Source of the DNA: Gammaproteobacteria bacterium
Lineage (GTDB): Bacteria; Pseudomonadota; Gammaproteobacteria; Steroidobacterales; GCA-2729495
DNA: 43,392 nucleotides
Assembly: GCA_020851975.1 (NCBI GenBank)
Contig: JADZBS010000006.1
Span: 1 to 43,392 of the forward strand
Direction: 5' to 3'
The position numbers and the translations under genes are program-made. Shown in pieces: positions 9,963 to 18,218 of this stretch (position 1 is its first letter; each line of letters opens with the position of its first letter). The notes beneath the pieces were generated by a model. It did not search any database and was not told the origin of the DNA. It saw only the letters and a list, made by a program, of their open reading frames with translations.

Positions 9963-10840
9963 CGGTGGCTCCGGTCGCGCGGGTCGAGCGCATCGCGCAG
10001 CCCGTCGCCGAGGAAGTTGCAGCAGAACAGCGTCACGGCCAGGAACGCCGAGGGGAACACGATCATCCACCACGAGGTCTCGAGCTCCTGGGCGCCCTCG
10101 TTGACCAGCGCGCCCCAGGAGGTCATCGGCTCCTGCACGCCGAGGCCGAGGAAACTCAGGAAGGATTCCACCAGGATCACGTGCGGAATGGTCAGCGTCA
10201 CGTAGACCACCACCACGCCGAGCAGGTTCGGCACGATGTGCCGGCGGATGATGCGTGCGGCCGGCACCCCGCCCGCGCGCGCCGCCTCGACGAACTCGCG
10301 GTTCCTGAGCGAGAGCGTCTGGCCGCGGACTATGCGCGCCATGTCGAGCCAGTTGATGGCGCCGATGGCGACGAAGATCAGCACGAGGTTCCTGCCGAAC
10401 AGGACCATCAGCAGGATCACCAGGAACATGAAGGGCAGCGCGTAGAGGATGTCGACGATGCGCATCATCACCTGGTCGATGCGCCCGCCGGCATAACCGG
10501 CCACCGCCCCGTAGGTGACGCCGATCAGCAGACTCACGGCGGTGGCGACCAGCGCCACCAGCAGCGACACGCGCCCGCCCCAGAGCGTGCGCACCAGCAG
10601 GTCGCGACCGAGCGCATCGGTGCCGAGCAGGTGACCGGTCCCGAGCGACGGCCCGGTGGCGATGTGGTCCCAGTCGGTCTGCTCGTAGCCGAAGGGCAGC
10701 ACCTCCGGCAGCACGACCACCGAGAGCGTGATCAGGGCGAGGACCAGCGCGGCGACCGTGGCAGCCCGGTTCTGGCGCAGTGCCGCGCCAGCGTCCTGCC
10801 AGAGGCTGCGGGGGGCCTCGTCCTGCCGCACGAGACTCAT
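9959..10840 (-). CDS. Peptide ABC transporter permease (DppC/OppC type)
   Basis: This is the second membrane permease of the importer. The 293-residue product has an N-terminal cytoplasmic tail, a first membrane helix (about 28-48) and the periplasmic LGTDALGRDLLVR motif typical of DppC/OppC. Five further helices surround the cytoplasmic EAA loop EFVEAARAGGVPAARII, which docks on the ATPase. The C-terminal LGDGLRDALDPR is also diagnostic. Its ATG overlaps the dppB stop (ATGA), and its own stop overlaps the ATPase start, so the three genes are tightly coupled. Confidence 0.93.
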   Translation of the reverse strand: MSLVRQDEAPRSLWQDAGAALRQNRAATVAALVLALITLSVVVLPEVLPFGYEQTDWDHIATGPSLGTGHLLGTDALGRDLLVRTLWGGRVSLLVALVATAVSLLIGVTYGAVAGYAGGRIDQVMMRIVDILYALPFMFLVILLMVLFGRNLVLIFVAIGAINWLDMARIVRGQTLSLRNREFVEAARAGGVPAARIIRRHIVPNLLGVVVVYVTLTIPHVILVESFLSFLGLGVQEPMTSWGALVNEGAQELETSWWMIVFPSAFLAVTLFCCNFLGDGLRDALDPRDRSHR

Positions 10841-11763
10841 GCGTCGTGCCGGATGCGGGGGTCGAGGACGCCGTAGATCAGGTCGACCAGGAGGTTGAAG
10901 ACCAGGATCAGCGTGCCGTAGAACACCACCACCCCCATCACCAGCGTGTAGTCGCGATTGAGCGCGCCGGTGACGAAGAACCGGCCGATGCCGGGCAGGC
11001 CGAAGATCTGCTCGATCACCACCGACCCGGTGATGACGGCCGCAGTCGCCGGCCCGAGGTAGGAGACGACCGGGAGCAGCGCCGGGCGCAGGGCGTGATG
11101 CAGGATGATCGTGCGCAGGGGCAGGCCCTGGGCGCGCGCGGTGCGGATGTAGGCACTGCGCAGCACCTCGATCATGCTGGCGCGCGTGAGACGCGCGAGA
11201 TAGGCGATCTGCGGCAGCGCCAGCGTCACCACCGGCAGCAGCAGGTGGCGCCAGCCGCCGTCACCGTAGCCGCCCGCGGGCAACCAGCCGAGTCCGACCG
11301 CGACCACCAGCACCAGCAGTGGCGCCATCACGAAGTTCGGAATGGAGATGCCGGTCATCGCCGCCGCCATGACCGCGTGGTCGGCTGCCCGGTTCTGGCG
11401 CAGCGCCGCGAAGGTGCCGACCGACACGCCGACCAGCACGGCGAGCAGCATCGCGAGCGCTCCCACCCGCAGCGACACCGGGAAGCCGGCGCCGATCAGC
11501 TCGGTGACCGTGAAGTCGCGGTACTGGAACGACGGCCCGAAGTCACCGCGTGCAAGCCCCCCGAGGTAGCGCGCAAACTGCATCGGCAACGGCTCGTCGA
11601 GGTGGTAGGCCCGCCGCATGTTGGCCTCGATCTCCGGCGGCAACTGACGCTCGCTGTCGAAAGGGCCGCCGGGCGCGGCACGGATCAGGAAGAAGGCGAG
11701 CGCCACGAGCACCAGCAGCGTCGGGATGCCGGTGAGCAGGCGCTGCAGGATGAAGCGCAACAT
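10837..11763 (-). CDS. Peptide ABC transporter permease (DppB/OppB type)
   Basis: This is the first membrane permease of the importer. The 308-residue product starts MLRFILQRLLTGIPTLLVL, the standard DppB N-terminal helix. The extended periplasmic segment RAAPGGPFDSERQLPPE is of the PGDP/PGGPF type. It has six helices and the EAA loop YIRTARAQGLPLRTII. The C-terminus NLLVDLIYGVLDPRIR is also typical. It follows the NnrS gene after 15 bases and is likely in the same transcript. Confidence 0.93.
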   Translation of the reverse strand: MLRFILQRLLTGIPTLLVLVALAFFLIRAAPGGPFDSERQLPPEIEANMRRAYHLDEPLPMQFARYLGGLARGDFGPSFQYRDFTVTELIGAGFPVSLRVGALAMLLAVLVGVSVGTFAALRQNRAADHAVMAAAMTGISIPNFVMAPLLVLVVAVGLGWLPAGGYGDGGWRHLLLPVVTLALPQIAYLARLTRASMIEVLRSAYIRTARAQGLPLRTIILHHALRPALLPVVSYLGPATAAVITGSVVIEQIFGLPGIGRFFVTGALNRDYTLVMGVVVFYGTLILVFNLLVDLIYGVLDPRIRHDA

Positions 11764-11778
11764 GGGCCGCCCGCGGCC

Positions 11779-12960
11779 CTACGCTGGCTGGTCCGGTCGC
11801 GGCCGCACCAGGATCGGCGCGTACACCCCGAGAAACACCGCGAAGGCGGCAATCCACAGCAGCGCGGCGAGGTCGATCATGGGCAGGTAGGCACCGGGCA
11901 GGGCGGTGCCGAGGCTGCGGGCGAGAGCGGCGGCGCCGAGCAGCAGGTAGGCGGCCACGATCGGCCGGGACACGGCCAGCGGTCGCCCGGTATGGCCGAG
12001 GGCCACGCGGGTCATCATGGCGAGGATCATGCCGGCGATGCCGCCCACCGTCAGCAGGTGCAGCGCCGCGCTGCGCGCCAGCGGCAGGTCGAACGCCGCG
12101 GCGCCGAGCAGCAGATAGCCGCCACACAACGCCGCGAAAGCCGCGTGCATCACCCAGAGCAGCGGGTTGGTGCCGGTCTCGGTACCGCGCCAGCCGGCAA
12201 GGCGCCACAGGTTGGCACCGCCGGCGAGCAGGCAGGCCACGCCCGCCACGGCGCTGCCCGGTGCCAGGCTGTCGGCCAGCGCCGCGACGAGGAGCAGCCC
12301 GATGCCGGCGTAGTCGAGCCAGCGCCAGGGGACCGGGGGACGGTTGTCACCGCGCAGGCGCAGCCAGTTGGCCGTGAACAGCGGAATCACGCGTCCGCCG
12401 ACGACGACGACGAGCATCGCCAGCAGGTGCACGGAAAGCGTGACGGCGAGCCAGTCGCCGCCGTCGATCAGGCCGGCTGCACCGGCGTGGTAGAGCGCAG
12501 TCAGCAGGGCGAGCGCCCAGGTGATGGCGGCGATGCCGTAGTTGCGCCGGCTGCCGCCGAGCACGATCTCGCGCGTGGCGAGCACGGCGAGCAGCACGGG
12601 AAAAAGCAGGTCGAGCAACGCGAGCGCCGCGGGCGGCAGGGCGCCCGCGAAGACGCTGGCGAGGCGCCCGGCGAGCCAGGCGGCAGCGAGCCCGGCCAGC
12701 GGCGCGCCGCGCAGCGGCGCACGTCCCGTCCACGTCGCCACCGCCGTCAACAGGAATCCGGCGACGACCGCGCCGGCAAAACCGATCACGAGTTCGTGCG
12801 CGTGCCAGGTCGGTGTCAGCGCCGCCGGTGCAGCCGGCCAGCGCAGGCCGTGGAAACCGGCGATCCACGCGACGAGCGAGCACACCGCCTGGATCCCGGC
12901 GGCGAGAAAGAAAGCGCGAAATGCGTAGCTGAACAGGACGGGGGGCGTGCGGGTTATCAT
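11779..12960 (-). CDS. nnrS: NnrS family heme/copper-binding membrane protein
   Basis: NnrS proteins are polytopic membrane proteins with heme and copper that relieve nitric-oxide-linked stress; several are under NO-responsive control. The 393-residue product has about twelve hydrophobic helices and the family motifs. These include the N-terminal SYAFRAFFLAAG, the signature WHAHELVIGFAGAVVAGFLLTA, HLLAMLVVVVGGRVIPLFTANW in the middle, and MTRVALGHTGRPL late in the protein. Conserved His residues in these motifs are likely metal or heme ligands. It heads an operon with the peptide importer, an unusual pairing. It is divergent from the hemerythrin/DUF2249 genes, which supports a role in NO or redox stress. 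Confidence 0.88.
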   Translation of the reverse strand: MITRTPPVLFSYAFRAFFLAAGIQAVCSLVAWIAGFHGLRWPAAPAALTPTWHAHELVIGFAGAVVAGFLLTAVATWTGRAPLRGAPLAGLAAAWLAGRLASVFAGALPPAALALLDLLFPVLLAVLATREIVLGGSRRNYGIAAITWALALLTALYHAGAAGLIDGGDWLAVTLSVHLLAMLVVVVGGRVIPLFTANWLRLRGDNRPPVPWRWLDYAGIGLLLVAALADSLAPGSAVAGVACLLAGGANLWRLAGWRGTETGTNPLLWVMHAAFAALCGGYLLLGAAAFDLPLARSAALHLLTVGGIAGMILAMMTRVALGHTGRPLAVSRPIVAAYLLLGAAALARSLGTALPGAYLPMIDLAALLWIAAFAVFLGVYAPILVRPRPDQPA

Positions 12961-13094
12961 CTCAATGCATCAGGTCGCATCAATTGTCACGTCATGGCAT
13001 CGGGATCGCCTGCGACCAGGCGAATCGGAAGGTCGCGCGCATTGTCGATGAACCGGGCGGGCAGTGCCAGAGCCGCCGACAGGCCCGGTGTCGC

Positions 13095-13126
13095 GACGAC
13101 GCGCCTGCGCGACGACGCGCCTGCGC
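13095..13126 (+). repeat. Two tandem copies of a 16-base unit
   Basis: GACGACGCGCCTGCGC is repeated twice, perfectly and head to tail, in the 191-base region between the divergent nnrS and hemerythrin genes. It lies about 25 bases upstream of the first possible hemerythrin start. No function is evident; slipped-strand duplication is the simplest explanation. Confidence 0.8.
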
Positions 13127-13151
13127 AACGCCACGATCACGACCCCACCCC

Positions 13152-13604
13152 ATGCTCCTGCCAGGATTTCAGAGGATGATCAGCGAATTCATGACCCACG
13201 CCCATCGGGAGTGCGATGCCTTGTTCGCAAGCGCCGAGGCGGCCGGCGGCGGCGGCGATATCGACCGTACCCGTGACCTGCATGCCCGGTTCGAGGCGGC
13301 GCTCGCACGCCACCTCGCCATGGAAGAGAGCGTGCTCTTCCCCGACTTCGAGGCCGCCACCGGCATGACGGGCGGGCCGACGGCGGTGATGCGCATGGAG
13401 CACGGCCAGATGCGCGGCCTGCTCGCGCAGATGCAGCAGGCGCTCGATGCGGGTGCTCTCGATGACTACCTCGGCGCGGCCGAAACCTTGATGATCCTCA
13501 TCCAGCAGCACAACATGAAGGAAGAGCACATGCTCTACCCGATGAGCGATCGCGCGCTCGCCGGCCGCGGCGACGACATCATCGGGCGCATGCAGGCGGT
13601 GTAG
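13152..13604 (+). CDS. Hemerythrin-like (HHE) domain protein
   Basis: This is a cytoplasmic four-helix non-heme diiron protein of the HHE family, which binds O2 or NO or serves iron/NO homeostasis (as in DnrN/YtfE relatives). Possible metal ligands are His16 or His18 in THAHREC, His44, His54 and Glu58 in ARHLAMEES, His84 in RMEHGQM, and His120, Glu124 and His126 in QQHNMKEEHMLYP. The start is uncertain. ATG 13152 gives 150 residues but lacks a clear ribosome site; ATG 13176 has AGAGG directly before it, and 13191 is also possible. The DUF2249 gene follows after six bases, so the genes are likely co-transcribed. Confidence 0.85.
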   Translation: MLLPGFQRMISEFMTHAHRECDALFASAEAAGGGGDIDRTRDLHARFEAALARHLAMEESVLFPDFEAATGMTGGPTAVMRMEHGQMRGLLAQMQQALDAGALDDYLGAAETLMILIQQHNMKEEHMLYPMSDRALAGRGDDIIGRMQAV

Positions 13605-13610
13605 CCCGCC

Positions 13611-13859
13611 GTGGCCCTGCGCGAGATCCGCCTCGACGTGCGCGGCCTGCCGCCCTGCGAACCGATGGAACGCATCCTCGGGCAGCTCGCCGTGCTGGCA
13701 CCGGGCGAGCGGCTGGCGGCCCTGCTCAGCCGTGAGCCGGTGCCGCTGTTCGCCCTGCTCGAGGAGCGCGGCTATGCCTGGCGCGTGACCGTGCTCGGAC
13801 CGGGGCGCTGCGAACTCCTCGTCTGGCGTCGCGACGATGCGGTCGCGGCCGAGCCATGA
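13611..13859 (+). CDS. DUF2249 domain protein (TusA-like fold), small
   Basis: DUF2249 proteins have a small alpha/beta fold related to TusA and are often next to hemerythrin and NO-related genes. The 82-residue product shows the family pattern: REIRLDVRGLPPCEP at the start, then PGERLAALLSREPVPLFALLEERGYAWRV and a final strand. Where the usual domain reads NDHDPxPL, this one reads SREPVPL, so it is a divergent member. The start is GTG at 13611, six bases after the hemerythrin stop. Its stop overlaps the next gene's ATG (ATGA), showing tight coupling. Biochemical role unknown. Confidence 0.75.
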   Translation: MALREIRLDVRGLPPCEPMERILGQLAVLAPGERLAALLSREPVPLFALLEERGYAWRVTVLGPGRCELLVWRRDDAVAAEP

Positions 13860-15148
13860 CGGCGGCTCTGTCGCTGGAGCAGGCGCCACCGCTGTCGGTG
13901 CCGCTGCGCTTCTTCCTCACGGCACCTGCCTTCGGCATGGCGGCTGCGGCGCTGCTCGCCTGGGCGGGCCCCGCAGCCCTCGGCACCCGCTGGACGCCGG
14001 CCGTGCTCGCGCTGACGCATCTCGTCGGGCTCGGCGTGCTGACGATGGTGATGGCAGGGGCGCTCTTCCAGATGCTGCCCGTGCTCGTGGGCGTGCGCAT
14101 CGCCCGCCCGTTGCTGGTGGGCAGGAGCTGTCACGGCCTGCTGTCGGCCGGGGTGATGGCCCTGGCAGCCGGTTTCCTCGGCGCCGGAAGGCCCGCGTTT
14201 CACCTGGCGAGCCTGCTGCTCGGTGGTGGCCTCGGGTTGCTCCTCGCCGTCGTCGGCACCGGACTGGCCCGTGCCCCGCGCATGCACGACAGCGTGCACG
14301 GCATGCGCTGGGCGCTGTCCGGACTGGCGGTGGCGGTCACGCTCGGCCTCGTGCTCACGCTCGGTCGCGGTGGGGCGAGCCTGCCGCTCGCCCGGGCCGC
14401 ACTGACCGACACGCACCTCGCCTGGGCGCTCCTCGGCTGGGTGGCGTTGCTGGTGGCGGTGGTGGCCTGGCAGGTGGTGCCGATGTTCCAGGTCACCGCG
14501 GAGTATCCGGCCTGGCTGCGTCGCGGCCTGGCGGCCACCACCTGGGCGCTGCTGCTGTGGCTGTCGGCAGCCACGCTCCTCGACTGGCCGGCAGGGCCGC
14601 CCGCTGCCGGTCTCGCCCTGGCATTCGCGATCTTCGCCGCGCAGACGCTGGGTCTGCTCGCCCGCCGGCGCCGCCGGCGTGCCGATGCGAGCCTCGCCTT
14701 CTGGCTTCTCGGCATGGTGGCGCTCGCCGCCGCGGCCCTGGCCGCGTTGGCCGGCCTGCTGCTGCCGCTGCCGCCTGCGCTGGCGCTGCTGCCCGCCGTG
14801 CTCTTCCTCGCCGGTTTCGCCCTCTCCGTGGTGCAGGGCATGTTGCTCAAGATCGTGCCCTTCCTCGTCTGGCTGCATCTGCAGCAGGAGCTCGGCCGAT
14901 CTCCCGCGGCGCTCGCGCGCGTGACGCCACCGCACATGCATGCCGTCATGCCCGAGCCACGCGCGCGCCTGCAGTTCCTCGCCCATGCCGCCGCGCTCGG
15001 CACGCTGCTCGCCGCGCTGGCTGTCCCGGCCCTGGTGCGCCCGGCGGCGCTGCTCTGGCTGGTGGCCTTCGCGAGCCTCGGCGCGAACCTTCTCGGCGCC
15101 GCCCGCCTGTATCGCGCAACCCGACATCGGATCGGGGCCGCGGCCTGA
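13856..15148 (+). CDS. Polytopic membrane protein, possibly heme-copper-oxidase subunit I-like
   Basis: The 430-residue protein is almost entirely hydrophobic, with about twelve predicted helices. Several His residues lie in or at the edge of helices: LTHLVGLGVLTMVMAGALF, TDTHLAWALLGW, FLVWLHLQQEL and the loop TPPHMHAVMPEP. The THLVGLG...G...P pattern recalls the core of heme-copper oxidase subunit I and NnrS-like proteins, so heme binding is possible, but I do not see the full ligand set. It is translationally coupled to the DUF2249 gene and sits between two DUF2249 genes. Function unknown; a membrane partner of the hemerythrin/DUF2249 set is an inference. Confidence 0.65.
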   Translation: MTAALSLEQAPPLSVPLRFFLTAPAFGMAAAALLAWAGPAALGTRWTPAVLALTHLVGLGVLTMVMAGALFQMLPVLVGVRIARPLLVGRSCHGLLSAGVMALAAGFLGAGRPAFHLASLLLGGGLGLLLAVVGTGLARAPRMHDSVHGMRWALSGLAVAVTLGLVLTLGRGGASLPLARAALTDTHLAWALLGWVALLVAVVAWQVVPMFQVTAEYPAWLRRGLAATTWALLLWLSAATLLDWPAGPPAAGLALAFAIFAAQTLGLLARRRRRRADASLAFWLLGMVALAAAALAALAGLLLPLPPALALLPAVLFLAGFALSVVQGMLLKIVPFLVWLHLQQELGRSPAALARVTPPHMHAVMPEPRARLQFLAHAAALGTLLAALAVPALVRPAALLWLVAFASLGANLLGAARLYRATRHRIGAAA

Positions 15149-15301
15149 GCGGGACCGCCTCAGGCGCCGATCGCGGTTTTCCCGCGTTGTCTTTGCGCGC
15201 CGCGGATGCTAGATTTGAAGGTGAATCGGAAGTATCTCTTTCTGAAGACTTTTTCGACCAGCAGCCGGCACGGCCGGCGACCCGACCCCCGAGGAACCTC
15301 C

Positions 15302-15601
15302 ATGTCCCAGTCCTTTGCCGCGACCATCGATGTGCGCGAGATCGCCCCCTTCCAGCGTCACCCGCTGATCTTCGGCCGTTTCAACGAGCTGAAGGCGGGC
15401 GAGGCGCTGCAGCTGGTCAACGACCACGATCCGCGGCCGCTCTACGCCCAGTTCCAGGCCGTCACCGCCGGCCGCTTCACCTGGGACTACCTGGAGTCCG
15501 GCCCGGCCGTCTGGCGCGTGCGCATCGGCAAGCTGGCCGGTGCCGAGGCCCCCACCGCCCCGAAGAGCGGCGGTTGCTGCTCGGGCGGCTCCTGCGGCTG
15601 A
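15302..15601 (+). CDS. DUF2249 protein with Cys-rich C-terminal tail
   Basis: The 99-residue product is a full-length DUF2249 domain. It contains IDVREIAPFQRHPLIFGRFN, AGEALQLVNDHDPRPLYAQF and FTWDYLESGPAVWRVRI in order. The tail ends GGCCSGGSCG, with three Cys in eight residues, which suggests metal or redox binding. The gene lies 153 bases after the membrane protein gene, so it may have its own promoter; a T-rich stretch at about 15236-15254 is conspicuous in this GC-rich DNA, but no clear -35/-10 is seen. It converges with the next gene, with seven bases between stops. Confidence 0.85.
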   Translation: MSQSFAATIDVREIAPFQRHPLIFGRFNELKAGEALQLVNDHDPRPLYAQFQAVTAGRFTWDYLESGPAVWRVRIGKLAGAEAPTAPKSGGCCSGGSCG

Positions 15602-15608
15602 ACCGGTC

Positions 15609-16616
15609 TCAGGCGCGGCCGCGGAAGTGCGGCAGCACTTCGCGGCCGAGCAGATCGAGCGCTTCGTCGAAGTCCGGCCCCAGCGGGTGGCCGAAGGCGA
15701 CGTGCGTCACCCCGGCTGCGGCCATGGCCTCGATCTGCGGGATGACGTCCTCGGGGCGGCCGGTCACCGAGCAGTAGCGCACGGCGCGGTCGGAGACGGC
15801 GCGCGCACCGCGCGCGAAGTCACCAGCCGCGGCAGCCTCGCGGACCTGGCGGATCTCCCCGGCCGGGATGCCGGCGACTTCGGTCATGGGGTGCAGGTAG
15901 GGCAGGTAAACGGCCAGCACCCGGCGCGCCGCCTCGCGGGCGCGCTCGCGATCGGCCGACACCGAGCACAGCGGCCCGGCGATGATCTCCACGGCTGCCG
16001 GATCGCGCCCGGCACGCGCTGCCCCGATCGCCACGTTCTCGCGCACGATGCGCACGTAGTCCGGGTTCCACAGGCCGTCGGACTTCACGCCGCAGGCGAT
16101 CTCGCCGGCGAGCTGGCACATCTGCGGGCCCCAGGTGCCGATGAAGATCGGCACCTCCGGTCGCAGCGGCTGGAAGCGGAAGAACAGTTCCTCCGTGGCG
16201 GTGAAGCAGCGGCCGTGGAACGGCGTGCGGTCCCCGGCGAGCAGGCGGCGGATGAGGGCGATGGCTTCGCGCACCATCGCCACGGGGCGCTCCTGGCGCT
16301 CGATGCCGAGCAGCTCCCAGAACGCACCGCGCGCGATGCCGCAGACCGCGCGACCACCGGTGAGCTCGTCGAGCTCGGCCAGGTTGCCAGCGTGGTAACA
16401 GGGATGGACGATCTGCGGGGTGATGATGCCGGGACCGACCAGGATGCGTTCGGTGTGCTCGCCGATCAGCGTGAGGATCGGCCAGGTCGGCTTGAACATC
16501 AGGTCGTCGTAGACGTGGATCTCGTCGAAGCCGTAGCGCTCGATCTTCTGCGCCTTGGCGATGTAGTCGCGGATCGGGTAGCTGCCCTGCAGCCCGATGC
16601 TGAATTTCAGGGCCAT
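15609..16616 (-). CDS. Luciferase-like monooxygenase (LLM class, F420- or flavin-dependent)
   Basis: This is a TIM-barrel oxidoreductase of the bacterial luciferase/methylene-tetrahydromethanopterin reductase superfamily. The 335-residue product shows the family landmarks: the N-terminal strand KFSIGLQGSYP, GFDEIHVYDD, ILVGPGIITPQIVHP, an ARGAFWELLGI segment, and PIFIGTWGPQMCQLAGEIACGV late in the barrel. The cofactor (FMN or F420) cannot be decided here. A GGGAGG ribosome site precedes the ATG. It is divergent from trpB2 across 200 bases. No pathway partner is evident. Confidence 0.85.
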   Translation of the reverse strand: MALKFSIGLQGSYPIRDYIAKAQKIERYGFDEIHVYDDLMFKPTWPILTLIGEHTERILVGPGIITPQIVHPCYHAGNLAELDELTGGRAVCGIARGAFWELLGIERQERPVAMVREAIALIRRLLAGDRTPFHGRCFTATEELFFRFQPLRPEVPIFIGTWGPQMCQLAGEIACGVKSDGLWNPDYVRIVRENVAIGAARAGRDPAAVEIIAGPLCSVSADRERAREAARRVLAVYLPYLHPMTEVAGIPAGEIRQVREAAAAGDFARGARAVSDRAVRYCSVTGRPEDVIPQIEAMAAAGVTHVAFGHPLGPDFDEALDLLGREVLPHFRGRA

Positions 16617-16816
16617 GGTGGTTGCCTCCCCTCGTCCGGTTGTTGTCGGATCCCTACCCTACACCCGTGGCCTGCCGCCCGCTGCAGGCAGGGGCCGGTC
16701 GCTGTCTCGCCGCGCGGTCTGGGGTATGCTCTGGCGCCGGCACGAGGGGCCCAGCCGCCCGTCCTGCCGCCGATGAACGACCCGATGAGACGCGAAGACG
16801 CGCGGAGCGCAGCCGA

Positions 16817-18166
16817 ATGACGACCAAGTTCCTCCTGGCGGAAGCCGACCTGCCGACCCACTGGTACAACGTGGTGGCCGACCTGCCGAACCCGCCGCCG
16901 CCGCCGATGGGACCGGACGGCAAGCCTGTCGGCCTCGACGCGCTTGCCGCGATCTTTCCGCCGGGCCTGATCGAACAGGAAGTCAGCGCCGAGCGCTGGA
17001 TCGCCATCCCGGAGGAGGTGCGCGAGATCCTGCGGCTGTGGCGCCCGACGCCGCTGCACCGCGCGCATCGGCTGGAAGCGGCGCTCGGCACCCCGGCGCA
17101 CATCTATTACAAGAACGAGTCGGTGAGCCCCGCCGGGTCGCACAAGCCGAACACCTCCATTCCGCAGGCGTACTACAACAGGATCGTCGGCGTGAAGCGC
17201 CTCGCCACGGAGACCGGGGCCGGGCAGTGGGGCTGTTCGCTCGCGCTCGCCGGGCGGCTGCTCGGGCTGGAAGTGCGCGTCTACATGGTGAAGGTGAGCT
17301 ACCAGCAGAAGCCCTACCGGCGCTCGATGATGCAGACCTGGGGCGCGGAAGTCTTCGCCAGCCCCACCACGCTCACCAACGCCGGCCGGCAGATCCTCGA
17401 GAAGCACCCGGACACGCCGGGTTCCCTCGGCATCGCGATCTCCGAGGCGGTGGAGGAGGCTGCCGGTCGCGCCGACACCAACTACGCACTCGGCTCGGTG
17501 CTGAACCACGTGATGCTGCACCAGACGGTGATCGGCCTGGAGACCCGCAAGCAGATGGAACTCGCCGGCGACTATCCCGACATGGTGTTCGCCTCCTGCG
17601 GCGGCGGCTCGAATTTCGCCGGCATCGCTTTCCCGTTCTTCGCCGACAAGGCGGCCGGGAGCAACGTGCGCCTCGTGGCCGTCGAGCCGACTTCCTGCCC
17701 CACGCTGACCAAGGGCGTGTATGCCTACGACTACGGCGATGCGACCGGCCTGACGCCGCTGCTCAAGATGCACACGCTCGGCCACGACTTCGTGCCGCCC
17801 GGCATCCATGCCGGCGGCCTGCGCTACCACGGGGCTTCACCGCTCGTGAGTCAGCTGGTGCACGAGGGCCTGGTCGAGGCCATGGCGATCCCGCAGCTCG
17901 AGACCTTCGAGGCGGGAGTCCTGTTCTCGCGCACGGAGGGCATCGTCCCGGCACCGGAGTCCACGCATGCCATCGCCGCGACACTGCGCGCCGCGCGCGA
18001 GTGCACGCGCACCGGCGAGGCGAAGACGCTGCTCTTCAACCTCTCCGGCCACGGTCACTTCGACATGAGTTCGTACGACCGCTACTTCGCCGGCGAGCTG
18101 CAGGACTACGAGTACCCGACCGAGGCGATCCGCGAATCGCTGAGCCACCTGCCGAAGATCGCCTGA
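16817..18166 (+). CDS. Long-type tryptophan synthase beta chain (TrpB2)
   Basis: PLP enzymes of the TrpB2 group make tryptophan from indole and serine, generally without a tightly bound alpha subunit. The 449-residue product begins MTTKFLLAEADLPTHWYN, the usual TrpB2 extension. The PLP lysine is Lys110 in AGSHKPNTS. The phosphate-binding loop is CGGGSNFAG at 261-269. EGIVPAPESTHAI is conserved near the C-terminus. No trpA or other trp gene is near, supporting a salvage or specialised role. A TATGCT element at 16725-16730 could be a -10, but its -35 is poor. Confidence 0.92.
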   Translation: MTTKFLLAEADLPTHWYNVVADLPNPPPPPMGPDGKPVGLDALAAIFPPGLIEQEVSAERWIAIPEEVREILRLWRPTPLHRAHRLEAALGTPAHIYYKNESVSPAGSHKPNTSIPQAYYNRIVGVKRLATETGAGQWGCSLALAGRLLGLEVRVYMVKVSYQQKPYRRSMMQTWGAEVFASPTTLTNAGRQILEKHPDTPGSLGIAISEAVEEAAGRADTNYALGSVLNHVMLHQTVIGLETRKQMELAGDYPDMVFASCGGGSNFAGIAFPFFADKAAGSNVRLVAVEPTSCPTLTKGVYAYDYGDATGLTPLLKMHTLGHDFVPPGIHAGGLRYHGASPLVSQLVHEGLVEAMAIPQLETFEAGVLFSRTEGIVPAPESTHAIAATLRAARECTRTGEAKTLLFNLSGHGHFDMSSYDRYFAGELQDYEYPTEAIRESLSHLPKIA

Positions 18167-18218
18167 GCCGCAGGCGGTCATCCGGCCCGGGTCGTCGTCC
18201 GGCGATGCGGCGCCGGCG

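Noticed and set aside
8391-10205. 604-codon plus-strand open frame opposite the ABC ATPase
   Set aside because: It mirrors the fused DppD-DppF gene in a GC-rich genome. The translation is His/Arg/Glu-rich noise and the minus strand has all ABC motifs.
10780-13179. 799-codon plus-strand open frame
   Set aside because: It covers dppB and nnrS in antisense and is extremely rich in Arg, Gln, His and Glu, typical of a GC-driven shadow.
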